The notes under the pieces: generated by a model
What the model was told of the DNA's origin: nothing
What the model saw: the letters and a program-made list of their open reading frames with translations, nothing else
Databases searched by the model: none
Made by a program: the position numbers and the translations under genes
DNA from: Methanobacterium sp.
GTDB taxonomy: Archaea > Methanobacteriota > Methanobacteria > Methanobacteriales > Methanobacteriaceae
DNA: 39,013 nt
Reading direction: 5' to 3'
Assembly (NCBI GenBank): GCA_019084405.1
Contig: JAHRFX010000047.1
Coordinates: 1 to 39,013, forward strand
Shown here: in pieces, positions 26,716-34,691 of the stretch
Position numbering within the stretch: position 1 is the stretch's first letter
How the letters are laid out: each line of letters begins with the position of its first letter

Positions 26716-27178
26716 TATTAATCACCTTTAATTTGTGAAATATGTAGGTAAAAAGAATTTTAAATTCTTATAAAGAACACTTAAAATTGTATTATTAGCA
26801 ATATTCAAAATTCGTTTACATAAATCTTTATTTATAGCTTATAAATTTATTCAAGTGCCTCTTATATTTTCAACCTTCAGATGCCTGTGTTAAACACCTA
26901 TCAAAATAAACCTATATTTATAGTTTTAATTTTCAGGCATTATATCCCTATTAAAATTGAGAATTAATTAAAGACCCGCCCAAGGGGTACCTTAACTTTT
27001 TTTATTTCTAGTATTTAAAAGTGTGGTACTGGCTTTTAGTTATTCATCACTCTTTTAAAAATAAAAAATTATAAATTCTGGCATAATCTTCTTATAAACT
27101 CTTAATTTTTTTATTTAAATATCATGATTGATTAAATCTTAAAATATATTATTGGATACAGTTTAATGTAATAATCAA
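26716..27178. other. Gene-free AT-rich stretch upstream of S3Ae
   Basis: No reading frame of convincing length or codon pattern lies here on either strand. The part nearest S3Ae holds candidate minus-strand TATA boxes at about 26767-26778 and 26840-26850 (TTTATAAG). A short GC-richer island around 26972-26995 (cgcccaaggggtacc) stands out, but I find no stable hairpin or RNA-gene pattern in it. The rest is low-complexity A/T. Confidence 0.5.
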
Positions 27179-27514
27179 TTAGAATAATGGTTTATTCAGG
27201 AATTCTACATGTTTTTTATATCTTTCCAGTACTTCTTCCACAATTCCTTCATCCAGAACTACCTTTATACTGGCATTTTCCAGACCAAATTTAGCATTCA
27301 TACCTGCCTGAGCACTGATTAGTACATCACAATCTTTTATCATGTCCAAAAGCATGTTCCATTGATGTTTCCTAGAGAGATCTATCTGAGATTTTCTATT
27401 TTCTAAAAAAGTTAATTTAAGACTTTTTTCATCAAACTCATATACTGGTAAAATTTTAGCCTTTCCAAAATGGGATACATTATCTCCATCAGAGGTAGTA
27501 ATTGCAATTTTCAT
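27179..27514 (-). CDS. NifX/NifB-type dinitrogenase iron-molybdenum cofactor family protein
   Basis: A 111-residue single-domain protein of the Nitro_FeMo-Co family (ribonuclease-H-like fold). The N-terminus KIAITTSDGDNVSHFGKAKILPVYE has the conserved HFG loop. The middle CDVLISAQAGMNAKFGLENASIKVVL matches the family's binding region. Stand-alone small members are common in methanogens and are thought to carry or bind Fe-S or FeMo-type clusters; many occur without nitrogenase. No nif genes are seen here. The start is placed at the ATG at 27514, after GGTGAT and a TTG that could also serve (27517). Confidence 0.82.
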   Translation of the reverse strand: MKIAITTSDGDNVSHFGKAKILPVYEFDEKSLKLTFLENRKSQIDLSRKHQWNMLLDMIKDCDVLISAQAGMNAKFGLENASIKVVLDEGIVEEVLERYKKHVEFLNKPLF

Positions 27515-27539
27515 CAAATCACCTTTAAATCATTAAAAA

Positions 27540-27861
27540 TTATTTTAAACCTATAAAAACCGGGGTTTCCATAGAATTAGGATTCTTAATGTCTACTTCA
27601 ATAAATTTCACTTCAGGAACTTTGTCCCGGGCAATGATTAATCATTTCTTTGTTAATATCCGCTCCCATGACTTTAAATTTATTTTTGAGTAATTACACA
27701 TGACCTCCAGTTTCACATGCCCCATCTAAAAGAACATTTCTTGATATCTGATGATGCGGGATAACAACTTCAATAAATTCGTATTCTCTCCAATAATCCT
27801 TTTTAGAGTATATTTTATCATAATATTTGGTTAAATTTTCATATAACTCCCGGCTGGACAT
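27540..27861 (-). pseudogene. Degenerate class I SAM-dependent methyltransferase fragment
   Basis: Reading down the minus strand from an ATG at 27861 gives MSSRELYENLTKYYDKIYSK, then DYWREYEFIEVVIPHH, VLLDGACETGGHV and a stop. The same frame goes on with LLKNKFKVMGADINKEMINH, then a one-base shift to KVPEVKFIEVDIKNPNSM and a stop near 27540. The order (YDKIYxxKDYxxE, then the LD-G-CxTGGH SAM-binding loop, then VxGxDINxEM and VxFIExDI) is that of small class I methyltransferases. The glycine-rich loop is damaged, there is an in-frame stop, and the C-terminal half of the domain is missing. Probably a relic of a gene once next to the flavoprotein. Confidence 0.7.
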
Positions 27862-27886
27862 TTCCACACCTGGCTGATATCAAAAA

Positions 27887-28456
27887 TTAATCTTTTATTT
27901 TCTTAATAAGAGAGGCCACATTATTTCCAAAATGCCTTATAGTATCTCTACCCTCTTCATCCTCTTCTACTTCTCCAGGAGCCCAACCAAATACCATGTT
28001 CCAGTAGGTGGATCCGGGAACAATCATGTCATTAATAAAAAAGAACATTAGCATTTCCTGAATGGTGGCAGTATGACCCCCTCTTCGGGCTACAGCAATA
28101 GGGCCCCCTACTTTCCAGCTTAAAAATTTATCAGTGGCTCTAGATACCATTCCAATTCTCTGTAGTGCGGCCATAAGGGATCCCCGGGCTGTCCCAAAAT
28201 AAACAGGACTTCCCACAATGAATCCTTCAGATTCCCTGATTTTTTCTATGATTTCATTTAGCCCGTCATCAATTTTACACTTTTTTATTTTAGCACATTT
28301 AAGACAGGCATGACAGGAATCAATATTCATCTTTCTAAGTGATACGATCTCTGCTTCCAGACCATTTTGCTCTATTTCTTTAGCACATTCTTCAAGAACC
28401 TGCATGGTATTACTTTTTTTTCGGGGGCTGGCACATACCAAAAGTACTTTTTGCAT
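27887..28456 (-). CDS. Iron-sulfur flavoprotein (Isf-like), NADPH-dependent FMN reductase family
   Basis: A 189-residue flavodoxin-fold protein. The phosphate-binding N-terminus is VCASPRKKSNTMQVLEE. A compact cysteine motif at Cys48, 51, 54 and 60 (C-x2-C-x2-C-x5-C) matches the [4Fe-4S] site of Methanosarcina Isf. GFIVGSPVYFGTARGSLMAALQR is the FMN-binding loop. Isf proteins are homodimers with FMN and a cluster per subunit; they accept electrons from ferredoxin and are linked to oxidative stress defence in methanogens. The ATG is preceded by AAGGAGTGAT. It stands alone, with the methyltransferase relic downstream. Confidence 0.88.
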   Translation of the reverse strand: MQKVLLVCASPRKKSNTMQVLEECAKEIEQNGLEAEIVSLRKMNIDSCHACLKCAKIKKCKIDDGLNEIIEKIRESEGFIVGSPVYFGTARGSLMAALQRIGMVSRATDKFLSWKVGGPIAVARRGGHTATIQEMLMFFFINDMIVPGSTYWNMVFGWAPGEVEEDEEGRDTIRHFGNNVASLIKKIKD

Positions 28457-28987
28457 AAAATCACTCCTTTAAAATTATTTTATCTATTTTATTTATATAA
28501 CTTAACTAAAAATCTTTAAAATAATATTTTCATCTTTAGTAGTTACTATATTCCTAATTTGTATTTTTAAACCTATTTTAAGGATTTTAAATATATTATT
28601 ACGGACTATGCTCAGGAACAGAGATTAAAAATAATCTAAACTTAAGAAATATCCTGCCGATTATTATTTATTTTCCAAATATATGGTGAAATTCTTTGGA
28701 ACAGATGTCATGGTTAGGATATGGTGTTTAATAGTTTATGATTTTCTAGAAATACTTAGAGAATACCGGGTGGAGAGTAGTTTAAAAATAGATTAAATAA
28801 ATGTGAATCAATAAGAAGTGCATTTTAAACTTAATAATTATAATACTCTTTTAGCCAGGGTATTATCATAGGTACTTATTGCTATTTCAAACTGCAAAAA
28901 TTAATCCAGAAATGATTATATGTCCAGATCCGGCATAATAGTCTCTTTTAAGTATTATGCTTCTCCTTAATAATATTCAAAGTAATA
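28457..28987. other. 531-base stretch without a recognisable gene
   Basis: Both strands are dense with stops. The longest plus-strand possibility is a 37-codon frame at 28683-28796 starting MVKFFGTDVMVRIW, with no ribosome-binding site. On the minus strand a short stretch near 28840-28905 (LQFEIAISTYDNTLAKRVL) has a coding flavour but no start. It may be an eroded gene. The end near 28456 would hold the Isf promoter. No RNA gene was recognised. Confidence 0.45.
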
Positions 28988-29758
28988 TCATAACTCATCC
29001 ACTTCGGCCCCTGCTAAAGCATTTTGGCAGGGACAATCTTCTTCATAACTCAGGGACTTAATTGTGGATTCTATAAGATTAACCAGGTCGCTTTTTCTTT
29101 TTTCCATTATTTCAAATACTTCATCTATGGTTAATTTGTGGGGGGAGATTGATGCCGCATAATTGGAAACCAGGCAGATACTTGAATAGCACATTTCCAA
29201 TTCTCTGGCCAGTATAACTTCCGGTATTCCTGTCATGCCTACCAGGGTTCCGCCCAGAATTTGAAACATCTTAATTTCAGCAGCAGTTTCAAAACGAGGC
29301 CCTTCCGTACATACGTATACTCCTTGATCTACTACCCTGCTGGAAGATATTAAAACCGATCTTAAATTACTACAGTAAGGGGAGGTAATGTCTATGTGAA
29401 CGGTTCGTTCATCATAGAAAGTCCCCGGACGCATTTTAGTAAAATCCAGAAAATCGTGAGGTATAACAAAATCGCCTGGTGCAACTGATTTTTTAAGTGA
29501 TCCCACTGCATTGGTTGCTAAAATTTGAGTTACCCCTATCTTCTTCAAGGCCCACAGATTGGCCCGGTAATTAATCATATGAGGTGGATAATCATGATCA
29601 GATGCGTGGCGAGGAATGAAAGCTATGTCCTTTTCATGGAATCTAAATAATGATATCTCGGGAGAATTACCATAAGGTGTTTCAATTACTTTTTTTTTTA
29701 TGTCCTGTCCCTGTTTTGTAATTTCATAAACTCCAGTACCGCCAATAATCCCTATCAT
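28988..29758 (-). CDS. S-methyl-5'-thioinosine/purine nucleoside phosphorylase (MtnP family)
   Basis: A 256-residue trimeric phosphorylase of the MTAP/PNP family. Phosphate-binding GGTGVY (6-11) and PRHASDHDYPPH (49-60), AVGSL (84-88), TEGPRFET (151-158) and MTGIPE are all present. The base-specificity position reads SNYAAS, with Asn199 where adenosine-specific MTAPs have an Asp in a TDYDCW-type motif. This favours a 6-oxopurine such as methylthioinosine. In Methanocaldococcus, methylthioadenosine is first deaminated and the thioinosine is then cleaved by such an enzyme. The C-terminal EEDCPCQNAL with its Cys pair is usual for archaeal members. The ATG follows GGTGGTGA. Confidence 0.88.
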   Translation of the reverse strand: MIGIIGGTGVYEITKQGQDIKKKVIETPYGNSPEISLFRFHEKDIAFIPRHASDHDYPPHMINYRANLWALKKIGVTQILATNAVGSLKKSVAPGDFVIPHDFLDFTKMRPGTFYDERTVHIDITSPYCSNLRSVLISSSRVVDQGVYVCTEGPRFETAAEIKMFQILGGTLVGMTGIPEVILARELEMCYSSICLVSNYAASISPHKLTIDEVFEIMEKRKSDLVNLIESTIKSLSYEEDCPCQNALAGAEVDEL

Positions 29759-29892
29759 TAATTCACCACCAATTTGATTATAATTATATCTAAACCCTGA
29801 ATTAATAAAAAATCCACTATGAACTGGATATTATATAAATTAAGCATGTATGTTTCTAAATTTATGCAGATTTAAAAAATAAATTAAGGGAA

Positions 29893-31341
29893 TTAACCCT
29901 TGGCTACACCTAAAGGAACCATTTTAGCAACTAGCTTAGAAATACCTGTCTTATGAACAGTCTCTACAACTTCATCAACGTCTTTATAGGCACCTGGTGC
30001 TTCTTCAGCCACCACTGGCATGGAAGTTGCCTTTATGACAATGCCTTTACTTTCCAGGTATTTTTGAACTTCTTCTCCCTTATACTCTCTTTTGGCACCA
30101 GCCCTACTCATCTTTCGACCGGCTCCATGAGCGGTTGAACCGAATGTTTCTTCCATAGCGGTCTGGGTACCATGGAGTAGGTAAGAAGCAGTACCCATGG
30201 TACCGGGAATCAATACTGGCTGGCCAGTTTCTCTATAATCAGAGGGTATTTCTTTTCTACCTGGTCCAAATGCACGGGTAGCTCCCTTACGATGCACATA
30301 TAACTTGGTGGGCTTACCCTTTATTTCATGGACTTCTTTTTTGGCAATGTTATGGGCCACATCATAGAGTACGCTCATCCCCATATCTTCTGCACTTTTT
30401 TGGAAAATATCTTCAAAAGATTCCCTTACCCAGTGCAAGATCATTTGTCGATTAGCCCAACCGTAATTAGCTGCTGCTGCCATGGCCTTAAAATAATCCT
30501 GGGCTTCATCAGAATCTACAGGTGCACAGGCAAGTTGCCGATCAGGAATATTTATTTTGTGCCGTTTATAAGCTTTATCCATTATCCGGAGATAATCTGA
30601 GCAGACCTGATGGCCACAACCCCGGGATCCAGAATGAATAAGCACGGCTATTTCACCTTCTCTGATTCCAAATTTTTCAGCAGCAGAGGGCTCAAAAATG
30701 CTTTCAACTTTTTGAACCTCTAAAAAATGATTCCCCGAACCTAATGAACCTAATTGGGGGATACCTCTTTTTTTAGCCTTTTCACTGACTTTTTCTGAGT
30801 CGGCGTCTTCCATTTTCCCATTTTCTTCCAGATATTTTAAGTCTTCTTCCCAGCCATAACCATTTTCCACAGCCCATTCTGCACCCTGGTTAAGTACTTC
30901 ATCTATCTGGCCTCCAGCGAGTCTTACTTTCCCCTTACTTCCCACTCCAGATGGAACATTTTTAAAAAGAGTATTTATGAGTTCTTTGATTTTTGGCTGG
31001 ATTTCTTCCTGGGTGAGATTTGTTCTTACCATTCTGACCCCACAATTTATATCGAATCCAACTCCCCCGGGACTTATAACTCCTGTCCTGGCACTGAATG
31101 CACCTACTCCCCCAATACTGAAACCATATCCAAAGTGGATATCAGGTAATCCAATGGAAAACTTTTGAATTCCGGGTAAAGATGCCACATTGGCCACCTG
31201 ATCCACAGCACCTTTTTCCAGATCTTTTAATGAACTATCATCCAGAAAAATTCGTCCAGGAACCCTCATACCTTTTTTATAGTCGCTGGGAACTTCCCAA
31301 ACACATTCTCTCACTTTGTTTAGAACTTCTTCCATACTCAT
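29893..31341 (-). CDS. rtcB: RNA-splicing tRNA ligase RtcB
   Basis: A 482-residue GTP- and Mn2+-dependent RNA ligase that joins 2',3'-cyclic phosphate and 5'-OH ends, as in tRNA splicing and RNA repair. Expected active-site residues are all visible: Asp97 and Cys100 (GFDINCGVR), His205 (GSGNHFLEVQ), His236 (IHSGSRGCGH), His330 (YDVAHN) and His405, the guanylate acceptor (GSTAHGAGRKMSR). No intein interrupts it, unlike some archaeal RtcBs. The ATG at 31341 has GAGGG seven bases upstream. The archease gene, its activator, lies 150 bases upstream on the same strand. Confidence 0.97.
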   Translation of the reverse strand: MSMEEVLNKVRECVWEVPSDYKKGMRVPGRIFLDDSSLKDLEKGAVDQVANVASLPGIQKFSIGLPDIHFGYGFSIGGVGAFSARTGVISPGGVGFDINCGVRMVRTNLTQEEIQPKIKELINTLFKNVPSGVGSKGKVRLAGGQIDEVLNQGAEWAVENGYGWEEDLKYLEENGKMEDADSEKVSEKAKKRGIPQLGSLGSGNHFLEVQKVESIFEPSAAEKFGIREGEIAVLIHSGSRGCGHQVCSDYLRIMDKAYKRHKINIPDRQLACAPVDSDEAQDYFKAMAAAANYGWANRQMILHWVRESFEDIFQKSAEDMGMSVLYDVAHNIAKKEVHEIKGKPTKLYVHRKGATRAFGPGRKEIPSDYRETGQPVLIPGTMGTASYLLHGTQTAMEETFGSTAHGAGRKMSRAGAKREYKGEEVQKYLESKGIVIKATSMPVVAEEAPGAYKDVDEVVETVHKTGISKLVAKMVPLGVAKG

Positions 31342-31494
31342 AATAACCCTCTATAAATTTTTTTAAATTTAACTACTTCCTGATGGAAATAATCCACTGG
31401 AAATCATATTTAATAAAATATAATCATCAATATAAAATCAATAATAAACCCTCTTAACTTTCTATTCTTCTCAATCATTGGAGAAGACACTATT

Positions 31495-31950
31495 TTATAA
31501 ATCTAATATGACCCTCACCTTATATCCATTTTCCTCTATAACTTCCATCATATGGAATGTAACCGCTTTTACTTCATCCCTTCTTTCATGAATTTTAGGG
31601 TTGAATTCTTCACCAATGAGAAAACCATGGAGAACATAATCTTCCCCCTGTTTTTCAATATTCACCTTAAAATCTGAAAACACCAGAAATTCCACATCAT
31701 GTAAAAATATGAGTTCTTCCAGGTAATCATAAAGAAGAGATACCTTATCTTCTGATTTAACTTCAATTTCTCTTTTTTCCACTTTCTGGATCTGGGAGGT
31801 ACTGGTCATTACTTCGAACATAGCCAGACCAGCATTTTCAAATGACTCTTCTAAGGTAGATCCATAAGCCCAGTAACCTGCATCTGCAGTCACATCAAAA
31901 AATTCGAATTTAAGCTGGGATCCATTACTTGAATCAAAATTATTATTCAA
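31495..31950 (-). CDS. Archease (RtcB activating protein)
   Basis: A 151-residue small acidic protein of the archease family, which speeds RtcB guanylylation and lets it turn over more than once. Marks are FEFFDVTADAGYWAYGSTLEESFENAGLAMFEVMT near the N-terminus (Asp residues of the metal site), YLEELIFLHDVEFLVFSDF in the middle and a C-terminal VKAVTFHMMEVIEENGYKVRVILDL ending in the conserved Asp-Leu. The start is TTG at 31950 with GGAGAG seven bases before it; the first 10 residues are a polar Asn/Ser extension. It precedes rtcB on the same strand. Confidence 0.93.
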   Translation of the reverse strand: MNNNFDSSNGSQLKFEFFDVTADAGYWAYGSTLEESFENAGLAMFEVMTSTSQIQKVEKREIEVKSEDKVSLLYDYLEELIFLHDVEFLVFSDFKVNIEKQGEDYVLHGFLIGEEFNPKIHERRDEVKAVTFHMMEVIEENGYKVRVILDL

Positions 31951-32184
31951 AATATAACTCTCCTTAATTAAGGGTATTTTAACATTATGGGATAATTTTA
32001 TAGGGTCGGGGGTGGTTATTAACTCTATTTAATGTATGAATGTTGATTAAATGGATATTTATTGAATCCAGTATTAATCCTATTTATATGCCTATGTAAA
32101 TACTACTGATTACTTTTCACACGCTCTCTATCTCTTTTTTTAAATAGTTCTTTAAACAACTATGCTTATCTGGAAGTGATTTTA

Positions 32185-32364
32185 ATGTTTAAACTTAGCA
32201 AATCGGATTCAATTCCAAATTTAAGAAAAAAAAGGTCTTTAATTGATTTAGGCCCCATTGACATTCAATCATGCATGGTGATACTCTTTATCACTATATT
32301 AATTCTGGCAAGCATAGTTTATGCGACTGCTATCCCTAACTCGAATTTCCCGGCAGGAGTATAA
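32185..32364 (+). CDS. 59-residue single-pass membrane protein, unknown
   Basis: A short frame with a basic N-terminal part (MFKLSKSDSIPNLRKKRSLIDL) and one clear membrane segment at about residues 31-50 (CMVILFITILILASIVYAT), then a short tail ending FPAGV. The charge pattern predicts the N-terminus inside. The ATG at 32185 follows GGAAGTGAT; an in-frame GTG at 32176 would overlap that site. It is convergent with the Orc1/Cdc6 gene, 53 bases away, and divergent from archease. An inverted repeat GGCAGGA (32352-32358) / TCCTGCC (32388-32394) spans its end and could act in termination. No family recognised. Confidence 0.5.
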   Translation: MFKLSKSDSIPNLRKKRSLIDLGPIDIQSCMVILFITILILASIVYATAIPNSNFPAGV

Positions 32365-32417
32365 ATTTACAAGACCTCCTAAAAATTTCCTGCCAAGCCC
32401 CCATATTAATTTATGAT

Positions 32418-33545
32418 TTAGAGGGTAGCCATGCATTTATTGATTCCCTCCTGGTTGAATCTTAAAATAATCAGCCGGGAGTTCCCCCTCATTCCTTTTC
32501 CTGTGAATTTGGTATCTATCAATCTTAAAAACTCTAATTTATCCAGTATCCTATTGAATGAAGAATAACTACTTCCTCCTTTTTCCTTAAAAAGCTTATA
32601 CAAATCTCCTGCAGTTAAGTTTTCATCATTAAATTTACTTATAATTTTAAGAAGATCTGATTCTGCAGAGGATAGTGATTTAAGGGTATGCATAAGATTC
32701 ACCGGCCCGCTGCTTTTTACTGCCTGGTCTAAATGTTTTTTTTCTATAGTACGTGAAGCTTCAGCCTCTGCAAGATTACCACATACTCTTAAAAGATCAA
32801 TACCTACTCTTAAATCTCCATTTTCTGAAGCATAGTTTGCTACTTCTTCCAGAATTTCATCTGAAACCACATCTGGATAGAAACCTATTTTCACCCTATC
32901 CATTAAAATGTTGAACATTTCCCGGTGAGTATAAGGCGAAAAAACAATTTCCTGGGGAATAAAAACCGAGTTAACATTTTTGTCCAGAGCATATCTGAAC
33001 TCTATATCTGATAAGATGGCAAAAACTCCAGTTCTAACTCCGGGAAATACTTCATATGCTCTTAAAATATCATAAAATATTTTATTGGCATTTTTACTGT
33101 GGAATAGATAATTCACATCATCTAAAGCAATTACCAGGGCTTTTTTATCAGATGCCAGTTTCTGCATAATACTCTGATAGATCCTGGAAAATGGAACCCC
33201 TGTTTCAGGAGGATAATGTCCGAAAATCTTATTGTAAATCTGGGAAAAAATTCCAAAACGGGTGGTATGCAACTGACAATTTATATAACAACAAACAATC
33301 TGTTCAGAACTGCTTTCAACCATTTCAAAGATTTTTTTAATAGCAGTGGTTTTACCAGTGGCACACGAACCAAGTATAACAGAATTAACTGGCCTTCCTT
33401 CTTTTAAAGCAGGGCGGATGCAAATAGCAAGAGCTTCCATCTGTGAATCCCGATAATTATAATTTTTAGGAACATAATCTGGATTAAAGGCATTAATATC
33501 CTTAAAAATGGTTTCATCATGTAGCAGGATGTCTTTTATATCCAT
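32418..33545 (-). CDS. cdc6: Orc1/Cdc6 family replication initiation protein
   Basis: A 375-residue AAA+ ATPase that recognises replication origins and loads MCM. Walker A is GSCATGKT (59-66) and Walker B is LVIALDDVN (137-145), with Asp-Asp in place of the common Asp-Glu. A sensor-like AILSDIEFR follows. Lid-domain helices run to about 270, and a C-terminal winged helix (about 285-375) ends TKFTGKGMRGNSRLIILRFN. By context it resembles the second Cdc6 paralogue of Methanothermobacter (Cdc6-2), which is the one less tied to the origin. I see no cluster of origin-recognition boxes nearby. Confidence 0.9.
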   Translation of the reverse strand: MDIKDILLHDETIFKDINAFNPDYVPKNYNYRDSQMEALAICIRPALKEGRPVNSVILGSCATGKTTAIKKIFEMVESSSEQIVCCYINCQLHTTRFGIFSQIYNKIFGHYPPETGVPFSRIYQSIMQKLASDKKALVIALDDVNYLFHSKNANKIFYDILRAYEVFPGVRTGVFAILSDIEFRYALDKNVNSVFIPQEIVFSPYTHREMFNILMDRVKIGFYPDVVSDEILEEVANYASENGDLRVGIDLLRVCGNLAEAEASRTIEKKHLDQAVKSSGPVNLMHTLKSLSSAESDLLKIISKFNDENLTAGDLYKLFKEKGGSSYSSFNRILDKLEFLRLIDTKFTGKGMRGNSRLIILRFNQEGINKCMATL

Positions 33546-33633
33546 AACATTACCTTTGTTTCACCTAATATAAATTAATATAATAGTTACAGTATGGAAA
33601 TTTACAATGGATGTTGGCTCTGCAATACATTAC

Positions 33634-34368
33634 TTAATTTTTTAAAAACTTTTCTATATCATTTAAACGGGTTAAATCACATACTTCAACTTTTTCGTTT
33701 TTTATTATCCATTGAATTAATTTTTCAGCATATTCCAATTTTAATGCTTTAATAGGATCAGCAGGCCCCACTTCAGAATCTATTTCGGGCCGGGAATATT
33801 TGCTAACTACCTTTCCAAAGTCCATTCCTGCTAACATTATTTTTTTAGCCCCTAATTTCACTGCTAAAAAAACTGCCCGGTCTCCATCAGTAAATCCCCC
33901 AAAATTATGCACATATTTCAAAGGAACACTTTGAGTGGTTCCCATAACCTTTTTTAAGGAACCTGAATATTTTAAAATGTTTTCCAGATTATTTCCATGG
34001 GCATGTACCACCATACATGCATTTTTATTATTTGCACTTAATAAATCATCTATCTTACCATCTAAATCAGTTACAATTATATGTGGGATCATATCCTCTT
34101 CTAAAAGGGCAGTAGTTGCTCCATCAGCAGCAACCAGAATAAAATTATCGGAGTAAACTTTTTTTATAGATTTTACATGCTTTTTGAGGGAAGGACCTGC
34201 TCCAAATACAATGAAATTTTCTCCAGAAGGCAATTCTGAAAGTGAAAGTGCACCTGCTTTTCCTAATATTTCATTTAAACTCCGGGCTGTTTTCTCATCA
34301 TCTTCTTTGCGAAATCCAAATTTTTTTAGAATTTCTTCATACCAACCCATCCAAACTTCAAGTTCCAT
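33634..34368 (-). CDS. mptE: 6-hydroxymethyl-7,8-dihydropterin pyrophosphokinase MptE
   Basis: A 244-residue archaeal pyrophosphokinase (MptE/DUF115), not related to bacterial FolK. It activates 6-hydroxymethyl-dihydropterin for tetrahydromethanopterin synthesis, the C1 carrier of methanogenesis. Visible family features are FIVFGAGPSLKKHV, VAADGATTALLEEDMIPHIIVTDLDGKIDDL, the VVHAHGNN stretch, NFGGFTDGDRAVFLAVKLGAKKIMLAGMDFG and a C-terminal LEYAEKLIQW. No clear ribosome-binding site precedes the ATG at 34368, so the mRNA may be leaderless; the ATG at 34350 is an alternative. Confidence 0.92.
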   Translation of the reverse strand: MELEVWMGWYEEILKKFGFRKEDDEKTARSLNEILGKAGALSLSELPSGENFIVFGAGPSLKKHVKSIKKVYSDNFILVAADGATTALLEEDMIPHIIVTDLDGKIDDLLSANNKNACMVVHAHGNNLENILKYSGSLKKVMGTTQSVPLKYVHNFGGFTDGDRAVFLAVKLGAKKIMLAGMDFGKVVSKYSRPEIDSEVGPADPIKALKLEYAEKLIQWIIKNEKVEVCDLTRLNDIEKFLKN

Positions 34369-34691
34369 GTAATTAAATTAATAGATACCATAAATAAATT
34401 TATCACATCAAGAGACTACACTTATTCAATTAATCCATTTTTTAATGATATTCATGCATATGTATATTAAAGGACTAAAAAAATGCTTAAAACACTATTA
34501 ATCCTTCCTTTTATCCATCAAAAAGATTTCAAATATTTACACGGAATATTAATTTTTTCATTTAATTGATTAATAATAAATCTTTTTATAATCCAAGTTA
34601 TAAACGGTAGATTAAAATTTAATAATTCTTTGAAACTAAAATAATCTAAGATCAAAATCCCTAATTATGATCTGGTTGGAGGTTTGTTATA
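34369..34691. promoter_or_regulatory. Divergent promoter region between mptE and the class V aminotransferase
   Basis: About 320 AT-rich bases with no reading frame of note, lying between divergent starts. For the aminotransferase, TATA-like CTTTTTATAATC (about 34582-34594) lies some 100 bases before the start. A clear GGAGGT at about 34679-34684 sits eight bases before the ATG. For mptE, the sequence just upstream is AT-rich without a distinct ribosome-binding site. Confidence 0.5.

Noticed and set aside
26972..26995. GC-richer patch that could be a hairpin or small RNA
   Set aside because: Arms do not pair well and there is no T-run in a fitting place; could be chance.
27179..27514. Part of a nitrogenase cofactor cluster
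   Set aside because: Only a small stand-alone NifX-type protein is present; no nifB, nifE, nifN or nifH features nearby.
28683..28796. 37-codon plus-strand frame starting MVKFFGTDVMVRIW
   Set aside because: No ribosome-binding site, no recognisable family and inside a stop-rich gap; kept only as a note on the gap.
33546..33633. Possible origin-recognition boxes upstream of Orc1/Cdc6 (TTACAGTATGGAAAT)
   Set aside because: Only a loose, single match to the mini-ORB pattern; archaeal origins show several well-matched copies.
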